Assembly: GCA_027364825.1 (NCBI GenBank)
Contig: DAHXOM010000019.1
Location: 1-7,877, forward strand
Origin: a bacterium
Lineage (GTDB): Bacteria; JAMCPX01
Direction: 5' to 3'
DNA length: 7,877 nucleotides
Positions 7,586-7,877 of the stretch are shown piece after piece. The notes beneath the pieces were generated by a model that worked only from the letters and a program-made list of their open reading frames with translations, was not told the origin of the DNA and ran no database searches. The stretch's first letter is position 1. Every line of letters begins with the position of its first letter. A program made the position numbers and the translations under genes.

Positions 7586-7877
7586 AAGGTTCTCCGCGAG
7601 ACTCCCAGCCGCTTAATTGCTTCCGATCTGTTATTTGTCTCACGCAGTGTCTGTTGAATAAATATCTTTTCGATATTATTCAAAACATCTCTTAGTTTCC
7701 CGGATTTTTGACCAGATGACGGAAATCCTGGTTTACCATTCCATATATCCCCGGTTCCCCGGGAAGAATTCAATGTACCGGATAATGAATCATGATTGTT
7801 GTTATTGATAATGACCATCATTCCCCCGATGTACAGATCATTCTTGGTAAGCATGGCGATATGCATAACTTTATTAT
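7552..7877 (-). CDS. C-terminal end of an NtrC-family (sigma-54 activator-type) regulator, Fis-type HTH; partial at the window edge
   Basis: Read on the minus strand, the last 45 or so residues form a Fis/HTH_8 DNA-binding domain of the kind that ends sigma-54-dependent activators. A helix LRDVLNNIEKIFIQQTL is followed by the helix-turn-helix RSEAIKRLGVSRRTFYYKIRKY and a short tail. An ATG at 7866-7864 could start a 104-residue protein, but the frame stays open to the window edge. Residues NKVMHIAMLTKNDLYIG around and after that ATG resemble the end of an AAA+ domain, where NtrC-like proteins have a pattern such as ENVIxRAVxLxKxDxI. I therefore infer that the true start lies beyond 7877 and that this is a truncated view of a larger regulator. 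Between the two parts is a hydrophilic linker rich in Asn, Ser and Gly, with four consecutive Asn. The gene is convergent with the kinase gene, three bases separating the stops. Its target and signal cannot be seen; a stand-alone Fis-like protein remains possible. Confidence 0.8.
   Translation of the reverse strand, partial: NKVMHIAMLTKNDLYIGGMMVIINNNNHDSLSGTLNSSRGTGDIWNGKPGFPSSGQKSGKLRDVLNNIEKIFIQQTLRETNNRSEAIKRLGVSRRTFYYKIRKYKLL

Noticed and set aside
7755..7765. TTCCCCGGGAA near-palindrome in the regulator linker
   Set aside because: It is imperfect by one base, very short, and inside coding sequence; chance is the simplest explanation.

Overview
The window looks like a piece of a Gram-negative chromosome with intermediate GC content. 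It holds three co-directional plus-strand genes and the end of a convergent minus-strand gene. Two of the plus-strand genes belong to families of lipopolysaccharide inner-core heptose metabolism, which implies an outer membrane. The very long tetratricopeptide (TPR) protein, with a C-terminal domain I recall from long TPR proteins of Myxococcota/Desulfobacterota-type bacteria, and the Fis-type HTH tail of an NtrC-like regulator both suggest a deltaproteobacterium-like or Nitrospirota-like lineage. No ribosomal or other taxonomic marker is present, so this assignment is tentative.

Layout: 1-75 is an AT-rich leader with a possible -10 box. 76-5517 is one 1813-residue protein, mostly tandem TPR-like helical hairpins, ending in a non-TPR domain of about 290 residues. 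5519-6562 is a glycosyltransferase family 9 (heptosyltransferase-like) protein whose ATG lies one base after the TPR stop. 6559-7548 is a single-domain HldA-type heptose-7-phosphate kinase whose ATG overlaps the previous stop as ATGA. 7552-7877 (minus) is the C-terminal end of a sigma-54 activator-type regulator, cut by the window edge, with its stop three bases from the kinase stop. There is almost no intergenic DNA and no stretch over 300 bases lacks a gene.

The spacing of the three plus-strand genes (1 bp gap, then 4 bp overlap) indicates one operon with translational coupling. HldA makes D-glycero-beta-D-manno-heptose 1,7-bisphosphate, which leads to ADP-heptose, the donor used by typical heptosyltransferases of family 9. 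The giant TPR protein has no signal peptide or membrane segment and is best read as a cytoplasmic scaffold of unknown role. Its linkage to heptose genes suggests, but does not show, a role in envelope glycan assembly or its control.

I saw no mobile element, CRISPR array, tRNA/rRNA or recognisable defence system. The points most worth following up are the C-terminal domain of the TPR protein (possibly a degenerate metallopeptidase fold), the large internal duplication in its TPR array, and the non-canonical active-site motifs of the family 9 transferase.
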